From contig OX457031.1 in NCBI GenBank assembly GCA_949752745.1, positions 52,647,103 through 52,711,102 on the forward strand: a stretch of DNA of 64,000 bases, given 5' to 3'. The position numbers were made by a program, and so were the translations under genes. Under the pieces are notes generated by a model. The model had not been told where the DNA came from. It worked only from the letters and a program-made list of their open reading frames with translations, and made no database searches. The number at the start of each line of letters is the position of its first letter. The stretch's first letter is position 1. Origin of the DNA: Protula sp. h YS-2021 (Eukaryota > Annelida > Polychaeta > Sabellida > Serpulidae). This document shows positions 23,075-35,876 of the stretch, in pieces.

Positions 23075-24375
23075 TGGAACACTTGTCTTTAAAGTACCCA
23101 GTCTTTCAAGTTTGTGACAGTTGATCTGTGATATTCTTAGCGTTCTTGCCAGTGAACTCTTGTTGGCTCTTGCTATTGATCGCTGAGTGACGTGTGTGCA
23201 TGAGACACAGAAAGTTTGCATCAGAGCCGTTGTTTGCTGATGCGGCTCTCATGTATGAATAGTCAAGGGGAGGCTGTTCTTGGGGTGTGTCGGTTTGAGC
23301 TGAGCTCGGTAAGGTTCGGTTGGCAAAACGTTCGGTTCGGTTTTTTATTTTGCACCGACCGGACTAAGGTCAAAAGGTGCATAATGTTTTTAACTTGTCT
23401 CTGCCAGGGTGTGTGTTACGAATGACATAAGTTCCAATTGGCGGATTCAATCAAAGCTGGTATATGGCTTCTATACAATATGTTCTAGAGCTGAGTCCAC
23501 GGTCACACTGATACTTTAAAATTTAATAATTTTACTTACATCTTATTAAAAAAAAGCGTGACACTGGAAACGTTGGCCGGAGTATCTGTTTTCCAACGGG
23601 CACATTTCCAGTATATATATTATATATTAACGCCCATGCGGGTCCATAAGTTTATGCCTGGCACATATATCGTCGCTACGCAAATGCGTAGGCAGCAGCA
23701 TGTCATTTTATGGCAGTGTAACCCCTTTTTGGCAACCTGCCAACGACCACATAATTCCTTCATCACTTTTTAAATGCCTGTCTTTGAGTAAGGTATTGAA
23801 TCTAAAAAACAACCAAACCGAACTGAAATTTTGGAATTCGGTTTTTGTTCTCACCCAACAGAGAAAATTTGCTCGGATTTCGCTCAAACCGGCACACCCC
23901 TACTCTTCTCATATATGAATTTTGAGCATATTATCGACTGTGATAGCGTACTTTAACGTTTCATTTATTTGTGAACCCCTAATGCCAGACTTAAGTAGAC
24001 CATGCTCGAGAAAAGAAAGTAGGGAGACCTCATGTATATTCTCTAGACAAAAACATTTCTTGGCATACTCAACGGTTTGCTTGTGAACGAGTGTGACATT
24101 GTTCCTTCCTAATGTAAAGCCCCATAAGTAATTATGAAAACTGTAAAATAAAAGATAATATGTAAGTTCTCCTGATGTACCATAAATGAGTATGGCATAT
24201 CTCAGTCACATCAACAGTGTATAGATTTCATAGTATTCATGCATTTCTGTTTAATCTGTGTTTACTTTTGTGTGTTATTTCAGTAAGGGGCTATCCATAT
24301 ATTACCTACGTGAAGAGAGGGGGTCTAGCCCTGTGCGTACGCTAATGTTGATCTCCATATTGACGTCACATTTTC
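23075..24375. other. Downstream of the SET gene; no gene seen
   Basis: AT-rich, unassigned; no reliable polyadenylation site chosen. Confidence 0.5.
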
Positions 24376-24605
24376 AGCCCTCAGCCAATATGGCTGAAGG
24401 CTATTGCTATTTGTCTGTCCGTCCACTTTTTTGTCGGACGATATCTCGAAAACTCTTCATCAGATCTTCACCAAACCCCACAGGAAGAAAGTATATAGGG
24501 TCTATATGTGCAACGAGTGGTTCGATTTGTCACGTGACCGTTGCACTTTAAACTTTTTCTTATCCGGGCGATATCTCAAAAAGGTAACCCGCCCACAGTG
24601 ATGTA
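24376..24605 (+). repeat. Hairpin/(GTCC)n repeat family E
   Basis: Near-perfect palindrome (AGCCCTCAGCC / GGCTGAAGGCT) at 24376-24402, then TTTGTCTGTCCGTCC, ATATCTCGAAAACTC and a second ATATCTCAAAAAGG monomer start. Confidence 0.75.
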
Positions 24606-24654
24606 ACTGCTATTGGCTGAGGGCTCTGCATCTGAGATGCCTATGTTTTTACGT

Positions 24655-24848
24655 ACGGGGGTAGGGGTGTCAAAAGTTGGCAAATATAAGAGGCCTTCCA
24701 TTTAGTACGTACGCAAAAATTTACCCGTTTTTATCCCCCTTCCCTCCACGCATCAATTGTGACGTCATTTTGAAGTTTAATATAAGCGTACGCACACTAT
24801 AAGACTTCCTCCCCCCCTCTTTGCTTACTAAATGGATTTCTCCTGAAT
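24655..24848. mobile_element. MITE-like element with TTTAGTACGTACGC ends
   Basis: CCATTTAGTACGTACGCAAA at left and, reversed, CCATTTAGTAAGCAAAG at right, with GCGTACGCAC inside. A related TACGTACGCAAA word occurs near 8146. Confidence 0.45.
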
Positions 24849-25721
24849 AGAGCTCTTCCAAACATTTTAATTGTTAAAGAGTGTGAGGTGAACGAGGGAT
24901 TGTGCTTGTCTCACTACCTGACACCAGTTGCTTTTTACATTATTTTGACCTGCTGTCTGGTGACTGAGTAAGCATCCCAAAACATTCTGTTGACACAGCC
25001 AGGTCATGAGAATTGCTTTATTAGCCCTCTGCCACGTAGTACGGGGCAAGTTACTACAGCTGTATTGGATTTGGGTTCGTCCGTCTGTCAACATTTGGAA
25101 TGAGGAGTCGTTTCTGCTACTAATCACGAGAAATACAAGGGGATTCCATTCCAGCTTTGCATAAGGATAGAACATATGTTGTGGTTGTGCACCTGGGTAT
25201 CTTGAATGCGTTTTTGGGAATGCGTCAAAAAATCACACTTTTTGCATAATAAGTGTATTACAATCTTAGGATTGGACTCCCGCGGGAGACTCACAGGCAT
25301 GCATAAGGAGTTTTTGTCCATCAACAGTACCTTCGACGGCTTTTGTTACGAGATACCGGAAGAGCTGGGAAAACATAGCTCCGACTTTTCATTTATATAG
25401 CCAAAATTAGGGTCGAAACTTAGCCATTTTATTTGAAAGTAATGCATGCATACAAACTTGACTTATTAACTATGTCACACTGTGTTTATGCTATAAAACG
25501 TGCGAAGAGCGAGAGGATTTGCAGAGTTCGTGTGCTTTTGTTGTTTTTAATATTTCTTGCTTATGTGCCTGTATTAGGGTTAGGGTTAAAGGTAAATAAC
25601 AACCAATGTGTCATTGCTTCATTGTTGAAAACTATCTGTGTGAAACACAAATAAAAACAGTACATCATATTTCACTTCTTGTGTAACTAGAGTCGCGTTT
25701 CGCTAGCGAAATGTTAAACAC

Positions 25722-26235
25722 TTGACAAAAAGATTGTGGCAAGAAATATTGAACAAACCAACAAACAAGCTGTATCAAACAAAACCTTTAGTCGGACAAA
25801 AAAACCCGCCACTTAACAGTGTGCGAGATGAAATGGTTTATCATAGAGCCAGTATAGGACATACATATATCACCCACAAATATCTGTTAAGAGGCGAGCC
25901 GGCACCCGATTGTGTCGGCTGACAGGAACCTTACACCGTTAAAAATATCTTAATAGACTGTACCCGCTCACGTCATTTCAGAGCTGACTCCTTGAGGCAG
26001 CTCTTTGATGAAGTAGAACCTAGCAAATTTATACAATTTTTAAAAGAAATCAACCTGTATCAGTATTTCTAGTCGTTGTTTACTTTATGAATTTAGAATA
26101 TACATGGTTTTAGCTTACTTTGATTTTAGCTTGTAGCATTGTCTTCTAGTCACTTATTACTGACATGTTCTGACACAATGTAACCCGCTAAGGTCGGTCG
26201 TGTCGTTAAACAAATCATTTAACTAACTAACTCAC
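25722..26235 (+). mobile_element. 5'-truncated LINE 3' end
   Basis: Encodes the C-terminal end of a LINE ORF2 (MVYHRASIGHTYITHKYLLRG, then EPYTVKNILIDCTRSRHF and LFDEVEPSKFIQFLKEI) ending at TAG 26070-26072. TGA at 25920-25922 replaces a Cys or Trp codon before QEP. The 3' UTR ends in GTGTCGTTAAACAAAT and ACTA-type repeats. Confidence 0.7.
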
Positions 26236-26264
26236 TGTGATCCATTTACTCTTTTGAAATACTG

Positions 26265-26613
26265 CCCGGACAAAAACAATATACAAGGTGCAACTTTTGG
26301 AGCGACGGTCCTTGCACATCTACACTATATATACTTTCTTCCTGTAAGTATGGTTAAGATCCGATGAATAGTTGAGATAACCCCCGGACAAGAAAAGTTT
26401 AAAGTGCGACTTGCGGACAGATGAATGAACGTGGGACAAATTGAATCCTCCGTTGCACATCTGCACTATATATACTCCTTCCTGCAAGGTTTTGTGAAGC
26501 TCCGACAAATAGTTTGAGATATCGACCGGACAAAAAAGTTTACGGACAGACAGACAGATGGACAGACGGACGGACAGACCGAGAGCAATGCTCAGCCAAC
26601 ATTGGCTGAAAGC
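26265..26613 (-). repeat. Family E repeat, inverted copy
   Basis: Palindrome TCAGCCAACATTGGCTGA at 26592-26609, next to GACAGACGGACGGACAG, then monomers with TTTGAGATATCGACCGG. Read on the minus strand, the order equals 24376-24605. Confidence 0.75.
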
Positions 26614-27204
26614 TAACAATGGTAGTGGCTTGATCAGTTCGACATCAGGGGGTAGCACCCAGCCCATTTCAATAAATATATGGCGTCTGGCATCCAGTCA
26701 ACAATTTTACTTCACTGTATTATCACTGTTACTTAATACCAGACACACACTGATGTCATTGTATGATGTCACTGAGCCAAATTGTCATAATGTACCATTG
26801 GGTAGAGAAACACAAGGTCCCAGCACTGATAACTCCTGATGGTCGAACAATACACGCTCGTCATTGCATCCCGTTCTCATGACATGTCTTCGGCACCCTC
26901 ATGTTGCGATGAAGTAACTTGACGTTGTTCTTTGTCAGGCATTGCCGCCGTCTCTGGGCCTGGCCGTTTTACCTCGAAATTAGACCTACAAAATGGAAAT
27001 AAACAGCCTGCAACCCCAGGAAGGTAGAAGGCCTTCCAGAGGCTGCAGTGAGTAAAGGCAAGGTCACACACAGCAGCTGTTTAACGCCATCCAACTTGTA
27101 CTCGTCTCTGCCTTACTCGAAACTCTACTACAAAGCTGCTTCAAGCAAGAACAACTGGTTCACACCGAGACCTTCGTCCGATGACTTCCAACTCTCGGTG
27201 CCTC

Positions 27205-27209
27205 TAAGG

Positions 27210-27242
<33 letters not shown>

Positions 27243-27300
27243 TGTTTAACGACACCGGCAACCCGTTAGGGTCATATTGTGTCTTTTCTGTTATTATAGG
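27205..27300 (-). mobile_element. LINE/SINE 3' tail, inverted
   Basis: The plus strand shows (GATT)n then TTGTTTAACGACACCGGC and AACCCGTTAGGGTCATATTG. Reversed, this is the same 3' end style as 26160-26235 with a tetranucleotide tail. Confidence 0.6.
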
Positions 27301-28470
27301 AAGACTCAGTTGAAACTAAAATCAATTAAAATAGACGTTTGTTGTGGTGGAGGATGCGTCCGCTTCGTGGAAATGCAGAAAAGTTCCCGTTGGTGCAGTC
27401 GTTTCCTTTCAGGTGTTAAGAAGTGGTGAATAGTCGAGTGAACTCATTGGGAAACTGTTGACGTGTCGCATTGGGTATACTGAGTGACAGGCCCGTGCCG
27501 ATCGGTTTAGAATTTGGAGGGATCGTAGTGTAGTGAACACGTTGGTACTAGTTTCAAGTTCGTTTGAAGTCCTTTCGATAGATTTTGTGCCATTTGAAAA
27601 TTTACTTATATATCAAGTATATCGGGTATCTTCGGAAGTCGGCGACGAAATTTTAAGCTTCACAGAGCGTTGCATAAAGCGAGTCAAGATTGTGCATATG
27701 GCAATGTTTTTGTGTTTGGAACTTTTCATTTTGTCGGTTTTTCAGACGAGGGAAATTTTTGTGCTATCTTTCACAAACTTTTCATGTAGTTTTCAAGTAT
27801 TTAAAAATTCTGCAGATTAGAACCGATAGTGCAACTTTGTAAAGGACTTCGTGATCGTTTTGAAAACATCACTTTTTGCTCGCTACGTTACTTGCAAGGT
27901 ATGTTTTCGGGCAGCTATTTTTTCATTGGTTCATGCATTAGGCGGGAAGCTCTTTGATTGGCTGCATTTTTAATTAGCGGCGGCTGTTCTGCCAGCAACT
28001 ATATAAGGAACGTGCTGCTGGGCGACCTGCGGGCGATTTTACGAGGGCATAGAGGCCACACGTTAGATGTGATACCTAATGGTGCACGGGGTGTTGTGCT
28101 TGTGGTGCTGGTGCAGGGAGAGTTGTTGTTACGGATAAAATGTAAATAAGGAAAATAGAAACGGATATTCAAGGGAGAGATTAGTTTACTGGGATATAAA
28201 GGAAAGAAACGGAATTTCAGAAAGTGTAAGATATTGTAATCAGTCTTTTGTCCGTTCATCGTGATACACCTTCGTGAAAGTCAATGACACACAACGCTTG
28301 GGCCCGAAGATACACGCGGCTAACAGTAAAATTCTTTTAAACAGATTTATATGTAAAACTATACGTATTATGTGACTGTGATATTAATTTGTTTATATGT
28401 CCAATTAATCGACAAATGGAATGAGCGATTATTTATCTGATTGACTGGTTCGTTGATTAATCTATTGATT
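27301..28470. other. No gene seen
   Basis: A 95-codon frame at 27533 and a 63-codon frame at 27958 have no motifs. CTATATAAGGAACG at 27999 resembles a TATA element but has no supported gene after it. Confidence 0.45.
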
Positions 28471-28473
28471 GCA

Positions 28474-28790
28474 GATGGATGACTACTGCGAGGTGCTGCT
28501 TTATTATGGACAGAAAGTTGGCCGTTGCCTCAATGAGGTGCTGATTGAAAAGGGAATCTTATTGAGCGTGGAAGCCCAAGGAAGAGCAAACTACTTGACT
28601 CCAGGATGCCCACACAGATGGAGCTAAGCAATGATCGGTCGCCGATTCGTTGACGCGATCAAGAGGAATCTTGACCCCGAAGCCTTATCTGTCATTTACA
28701 GAAAGTGGAAAGAAACGGGATTTGGTCGATTCGGCCCAAAACCAATTTGGCCCAAATTGAAAAATGAATGCTTCAACGCCAGAGTAAGTT
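28474..28790 (+). other. Unrecognised coding-like segment
   Basis: After TCTATTGATTGCAG the frame reads MDDYCEVLLYYGQKVGRC and LNEVLIEKGILLSVEAQG, then a stop (TAA near 28,625), then GRRFVDAIKRNLDPEALSVI and YRKWKETGFGRF, followed by a possible donor AGA|gtaagt. Pieces recur at 28795-28910 (DAIKRNL) and 30640-30690 (LDPEALSVIYRKWKE). I do not recognise the family; the first part faintly recalls Tudor-type edges. Probably a decayed, locally duplicated exon or transposon piece. Confidence 0.35.
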
Positions 28791-29754
28791 ATTTATTGTT
28801 ATTTACAGAAAGTGGAAAGTTGCAAGCGCACGGACGTCGCCTTCTTGCCCAGGTAGAACTGAACAACGATAGGTCACAAATTCATTGATGCCATAAAGAG
28901 GAATCTCAATTTCAAATACAAACAAACTTATCAAATTTAATATATAGATATTCATATAGATATAACGTGTAGGGTATATAGAAGACATGATGTAGTTACA
29001 TTTTAGTTACATTTTAGGACAAGGAGTTGGTGTGATTGACTCGTCTGGTGGAAACGTCAAAGGAAGCGGAAAGCCAGTTCATACACGAAGTACTTCTCCG
29101 TGATAAGCTTGCTAAGAAATCAGAGCCTTTTGAAGCGGGTTCCTAGCAACTTGGACAAATAAACGACCTAAACGACACCACGCCCATGTTACATTCAGAA
29201 TGTTCGAGCGCGACCAGAGAGAAACTGAAAGAAACAAAAGGCAAAGCCGAAAAGAAACCGGTACAGCAAACGTTAGAAAACATGCTACAGAGCAAGCTTC
29301 CGCCACTCAAATTACAGAGAAAAGTGCAACATTCATGTGCCGTATTCGGCGTATTGTTTCATTTTTCCATCGTAGTGCCATTGCCTCCCAGTGTTTAGAA
29401 GAAAAAGCTGTCACGACTATCCGCAGATAACGTCGACATGCTCATTTTCCTTAACAAGAACATAGTTTAGAAAACTGACTAACATGAACTTCTGGACAGA
29501 TTAATTTTATTCAAGTTCTGTTTTTTTCTAGAAATGTGATTATAGTGAAACAAGTTCCTTTGTAATTTTCATCGTGGTTTTGTTTGACCTAATTCAACTG
29601 ATTTATGATTTAAATTTACTTTGATCTCTTTTTGTTATTAAACAATAAAAATAAATTCCATATGGTTAATTAAGAATAGTCAACTTAAACAGGTCAACTT
29701 AAGAGTTATTATTAATTGGCATTAATTAAACAGTCAACTTAGAGTTATTATTAA

Positions 29755-29866
29755 TTGGCAAAAAACCGCGGTTCAAAACCGCGGTTTTTAACAAAAACCG
29801 CGGTTTTTAACAAAAACCGCGGTTCGAACCGGTTCAGAAATGCTCGCGGTTCCCATCCCTAGTAAT
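29755..29866. repeat. Palindromic AAAACCGCGGTTTT repeats
   Basis: AACCGCGGTT occurs five times within about 65 bp, followed by GGTTCGAACCGGTTC and a GGGATGGGAACCGCG terminus (minus strand) at the junction with the inverted SET copy. It may be the end of a DNA transposon. Confidence 0.55.
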
Positions 29867-30051
29867 AAATTCAAATATATAGGATCCATCGTTTCCGTCC
29901 ATTGTGTATTGGCGTTTCCTGTCGCGATATTGGCGACTATTGAGGTATTCGCCACGGTATTGCAAAGGAAAATCCCTATTAAGGAATTTCTTCGTTGCAA
30001 AAACACCTTTTCCTGACATAAATACATCGCAATTTAGAATGTCTTACATTT

Positions 30052-30448
<397 letters not shown>

Positions 30449-31232
30449 GTTATCGTACAAAGCAACACGTTTCTCAATTTACTCTCATTGACAATTCCCA
30501 TGCCCTTTAAAAAAGTTTATTTTACTTCACAAAATCCAACTTTTCTTTCTATTTTCGGGAATCTGGAAGTGTATTTCTTAGTATTTGATAGATTAACTCT
30601 GACGTGTGACGTTCGTGGTCCGTGTAACTTTGTTCGTTCTTGACCCCGAAGCCTTATCTGTTATTTACAGAAAGTGGAAAGAGACATGTGTGCGACGACG
30701 CCAGTGCAAGTTGCAAGGACATGGACGTTGACCTACTCTACAGATGGAACTGAAAAACAACTGAGACATACCGACGCCATCACAAAGCCGCCCTTAAAGC
30801 TCAGCGGCTACGCCCAACCCTGCAGCGGTATTAAAAACTGTACTCACCTTAAGGAGCTGTGTGTTGCCGCGCTGCTACGGCTGTCACTGCCTACTTCAGG
30901 GAAACGCTGTACCAGCCAGCACACCCACTCACATCTCTATCTGAAATGTGACGTGAAACGTATGATATATAATATCCTAAAAACATTTATTCAACACTAT
31001 CTTGAATCTTCATTAGCTCTGTCTTTTTATCCTTATTCCGTAAAATATATATACCACTCTTGCTTGTGTAACTACTGACATAAATGATAAATACGACTGT
31101 GCCGTCTTCGACATTGCGACCGATACCAACGTCTGTGTCGGCAACCTCTCTATAATCAGTAACATAAGGATGGTGGTGTATTTAGGTGGTAGAAATATGG
31201 TATATATAAGGTGGAAAAGCCAATTTGGACTT

Positions 31233-31598
31233 CAGGGTTCGAAATTAACGGTGGCGAGGTGGCGATTTTCCACCCAGTTTTGACATTTTGCAACCAGAAA
31301 AAAATCATGGTGGTGAAATTTTGCCGCCAGAAAACCTGAGGAAAACATAGTTCACAAATTTAAACAATTTTCTTTTCATAAATAACATTATTAACTGGTA
31401 AACAGGCGATCCTTAAGTTGTTAGATTAACACTGTACCAGTTTATTGATAATAAACAATGGAGCGCTTATTTGACTTGTTGTTTTCATGTTGTTGCGAGT
31501 TGGCCACTTTCTCCATGAGTCACCTCAATTTCGCCCCCAGAACAAAACGTTGGCGGCGACTATCGCCACCATGTCAGAAGACCGAAGTTCGAACCCTG
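31233..31598. mobile_element. CAGGG-ended MITE of another family
   Basis: Ends CAGGGTTCGAA and TTCGAACCCTG, flanked by GACTT at 31228-31232 and 31599-31603. Subterminal GGTGGCGA / TCGCCACC words are inverted. 366 bp, no transposase. Confidence 0.7.
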
Positions 31599-31603
31599 GA
31601 CTT

Positions 31604-33508
31604 CTGATCCAAATAACCAGCTACACGCGGAAGATTTTCAATGGCTTGTGCAGGGTAAAAACAAAGATTTTTGGTAACAGTGATAGTGACGTGTGGGTAA
31701 AAACAAACATTCGAAAAAAAACAAAGTGCAATTTAGCTCATTGGTGTTTCCAGCTTTACCCGATTGCCAAAAAGCGGCGAAATAATGGGTGTGTCAAAAT
31801 CCTGCATTTTCATCGACAAACTTCGAGAAAATATACAAAAATCCCCAAATTTAAGGAGACCGCCGCCTTGAGTCGCACGAATTGCTGGAACAAATCGGGA
31901 CCTCCGATTTGGTTATATTTTATACGTTATTTTTGAGTATTATACGCAAAATCAATTGAAATATCTTTTCCTTAAATATAAATTTACGATGTTATAGAAG
32001 TCAGAGCTGACTCGGAGCTATCGTGCCGTCACTAATCATAATCCCAAAGCTCATACACAGTCTTAATTCCCTTACCCAAAAGTAATTGACAATTGCGGCT
32101 CGAGATAAAACATAAGCACTGATATCGAAACATAAACAAATGAAAAAAGTTATCGAAAAGAGCTAAGCAATTAAACTTATGAAATATTAGACCTTCAAAA
32201 AAATCAATGGCAAAATGGTACGGGGGTGGCGGCAAAACAGCTAGTGGCAAATAAGCCATTTCGCACTTTCGGATCTTCCTCACGGATGTGTTGTTTCGAC
32301 TGCAAGTGGTAAAGTGACCGGTTGCCCTTTGATGCAAGAGAAATTTGATATTTAGGTGAAATCTCTCTATCATTTCTTTCATTTTTACCCGGTTATTTTT
32401 AACCGGGTCTTGGTTATATTTAACCGGATCCGCTTGGTCTCCCTAAATGGGTCTTTATAGCATAGTTGAACAAGAATGCTTAAACCAGCTATCTTTTTTG
32501 AAGAAAAACATACCTGTTTTCTGTGATTTTTCAATAACATTCATATTGCTGCTAGAACAAAACCGTAAGGCGCGAATTCTGTGACCTAGATTTTAATGCA
32601 TGTGACCCAGAATTGAGTGCAGATGCCAATCGAAACAGACAAAAATTTTAACTTCAATTTTTTTCCGCATCATATCTGTTTCGACTGTTTGCGACTTGCA
32701 CGAGCAGAATAAAGTTTTAATGTATTGCTGCAGGGAACACGACTTTTCCCCCAGTCAATTCCCATAGACAATTCCTCCCTAAACAATTTCCTCGTAGGGC
32801 AATTCCCCGAGGCCTACCCCCCCCCCCAATTTATTTTTCTTATTTTTTCTTTTCTTTGTATTTCTCTCTCTCTCTTTCTCTCTCTTCTTTTTTAAACAAA
32901 TTATTGCAATTTTATCTTCTTATTGGAGGTCGTGTAATTGTCCTTTCAACATTGTCGCAATTGCAATTAATATGTCTTATCCAGACCAATGAACTTTGAG
33001 TTAGCCAAATCAGGGCCAACGGATTGTTGACTTTTTGCGTGGAGTTGCCCACAACATCAGGTTTTAAGTGGCAGAGAAGACTTTAGTTCCAGACAGAAGA
33101 ATTTTGCATTTTTGATTTTTTGTTTTGGCATTCAAACTAAAATATAAATCAAAAGACCCATTGCTATTTACATGATTTTAGTCAACATAACTCTTTAGGC
33201 TACTTTCATTATCATAGTTTTAATGTCATAATTTTTCATAGGGAGACCATTGTATTTAAAAACCAACATACGGAGACCAATTTGATATAGCTGCACAATA
33301 TTTTTCTTAAATAAAATGCAATAATATGGTACTGCAGTTTAAAATAAATGTATAAAAAATAAAGAAAAATCTTGGGGATTTTAGGTATGCTTGTATTTCA
33401 CTCTTTGAATGAACTGCGGCGGCGTCGCAGGTCAACATTCAATATGCAATACACAAGTGTACCTTAAATCCGAGAATTTCATTTTTGCACTTTGTTATTC
33501 CATAATTA
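31604..33508. other. No gene seen
   Basis: AT-rich. AATAAGCCATTTCGCACTTTCG at about 32,245 and AACAACACATCC-like words are remnants of the AAGCCAATTCGCACTTT MITE family. Confidence 0.5.
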
Positions 33509-33730
33509 TATGTCTGTCCCTAAGGGAGACATATATAGCATTTGGTGTGTCCGTCCGTCCGTCTATCCGCAGTGAGTTCTTATGAAATTAATGAGTAGAT
33601 TTTTCTCAAAACATACATACATACTGCGCTACATGTATAGATGAACATGTACAGATAATGTTATTTTTTTCGTTCCTTCAAAAAATCTATTTTTGGCAAA
33701 TTTGTTTGTTTGTTTGTTTTTTATTACTAT
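33509..33730 (+). repeat. Family C repeat, short copy
   Basis: TATGTCTGTCCCTAAGGGAG hairpin, (GTCC)n and the first part of the monomer (AATGAGTAGATTTTTCTCAA) only; followed by a TTTG microsatellite. Confidence 0.8.
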
Positions 33731-35178
33731 GTTGCATTTAAACACAATTCAATGAATCTGTCAAATTTTGGAGGCCAAAAACCAGTGACTTTATAAAGTT
33801 ACTGAAAATTCCAGGGACCTTACAAAGTCACTGAGTAAACCATTGACTTTACAAAGTCATTGAAATTTTCAGTGATTTTATAAATTAACTGATTTGACAG
33901 ATAACATATATAAGTATCAGTGTACTATTTTGTTTGACCAAGCTTCTAGTGTCCAAAGGTAAAACTAGTAAAGGTAAAGCTAGTAACTGCAATATTGTCA
34001 AAATTATGTTTATATTTTCAAAGTCGTTACTAGCTAATGTACAAAATAATTTACTATACCCCATTGCAAATAAGCCTTCATATACCGTCGTTTTATAATT
34101 ATAAAACCTAGTAGCTGCAACTCATTTATAACCTTACCTTATGCAATGATATTTATTTACTCAAAACAGTAAAATGTTGGTTACTAGGTTTTATCTATAG
34201 ACACCAGGCTTGTATGCATTGTAAAAATGTGTTCGATCGTTCTTTTGCATATCATGGCTTATGCTCCCTATAGCAGCCATCTAAATATTAGCTAAGTTAA
34301 ATGCTAATTTTTCATACGGAGACCATAGTATTTATATATATATATATGTATATAATGTATAAAATTAAGAAAATTCTCGGGGATTTTAGGTATGCTTGTG
34401 TCTTACTCTTTGAATGGCCTGCGACGGCGTCGCAAACAGTCGAAACACATATCTTGCGGAAGAAGCTGCGGAAGTACATATTTCTGGCTGCTTAGAATAA
34501 AAAGAGTTCGAGCGTATGAATATGTGTATGATGTTGGATAAATTTGTATATATGGATACTTATTTGCAACCTCTTTTCCATAATTTTTGTGTCTTAGCAG
34601 AAATGTGATGGAATATAATTCTCTTCATATTCCACAGATTCTAGTAGTAACGTATTGCTAGAAACATGTTGCACTATTTTATTAATGGATGTGCACTACA
34701 ACGACCTTGAAGAGTCTGTTTGTATATAAGCATGGAGGTACAGAGCTGCTAACATTAATTTCTCATACATATGTATCGAGCAAGTTACGAGATAATTGTA
34801 TATCTCAGAATATCGTTTTGTAATGTAATGCCCCGCTGTGTCGGGACCAAGAGTTTGCTACATACCAGATAAATGCAAAAATGTTTATGATTTCATGTAA
34901 TACCAGGGTTCGCGTTGTCCACTTTGTCCCTTATTGTTCTTTGTCCTTTTCTTAACGAAATGACTAACTTTTTCTGGAACCAACTGAGTCACACTTTCCT
35001 TTTTTGACTCATTTTCCTGAGAACCCAGCGCAAACCCTGAATAATCTATGTATCTCCAGAGAAATCTGAAATCCATAAAAAAACTTGTGCTGAAACGGTA
35101 CAAGGCCCAAACCATAGAATGGGACGGAGGGTGGAATAAGACATTTGACGCAGATAGGCTGAAACCTGCTTTACTCAT

Positions 35179-35306
35179 TAGGCCACAACCCTTCGGATTG
35201 GGGCCTATAGGTTTGGGGTGTCCGTCCGTCTGTCCGTCATCGCTTTATACCCCTATGAATTTGGGGGGCGGTTGGGGCCTGCGTGTGTTTCACAAATACT
35301 TGCTTG
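35179..35306 (+). repeat. Family A repeat, copy 2
   Basis: Same hairpin (GGCCACAACCC...TTGGGGCCT), (GTCC)n and tail. It lies within the 640-bp stretch that is missing from the paralogous segment near 59875. Confidence 0.85.
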
Positions 35307-35876
35307 TTTTACTATTCATTTTCCTTAGATCCATATACTTGGGGAAAGTGTATCTCATAATATTGTAACATAAAATTGAAAGTATCATTTGTTGTTCAAG
35401 AGAAAAGTTAATAAAACCAGCCAGATTGATCAGCTGTTTATTTGTTGACGTCGCCATCTTGGTCCTTGGACATCGGTTGTAACGCTGTTTGTGATTGGTT
35501 CATGTTCAGGCCAACATTTTATGTCCCAAATTTGTCTGTTGTTTACCTTAGAAACACAATTTATACTTTTGTGTATTTTAATGTCCGTATACTGGGAAGT
35601 TACTGTGTTTAATATTAGCAATGTTTGGTTAGACCTCTTCTGTCGATGGTACGTATTTGTTCACGTGTAAGTTGAGGGATATTTCCCTAAAATCATTAAA
35701 AACCCATAATTGTGTCCCAATTACTGTCTCGCCCTTGTAGATAAACATTTAAACATCAATATATTTCGTTTTTTTTTTTGCCCGAAACGCCTGGAAAAAT
35801 CCTGTGTTGCTAACCCGAGGTTTGGCATCGACTGAAAGTGTGACAGTTTCTACTCCATATCGTTTTATGCTCTTAG

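Noticed and set aside
27995..28012. TATA-box-like CTATATAAGG as a promoter
   Set aside because: No supported gene begins downstream; AT-rich sequence gives such words by chance.
29186..29398. 70-codon frame (Lys/Gln-rich start) as a BED-type transposase piece
   Set aside because: Only a vague compositional resemblance; no zinc-finger residues.
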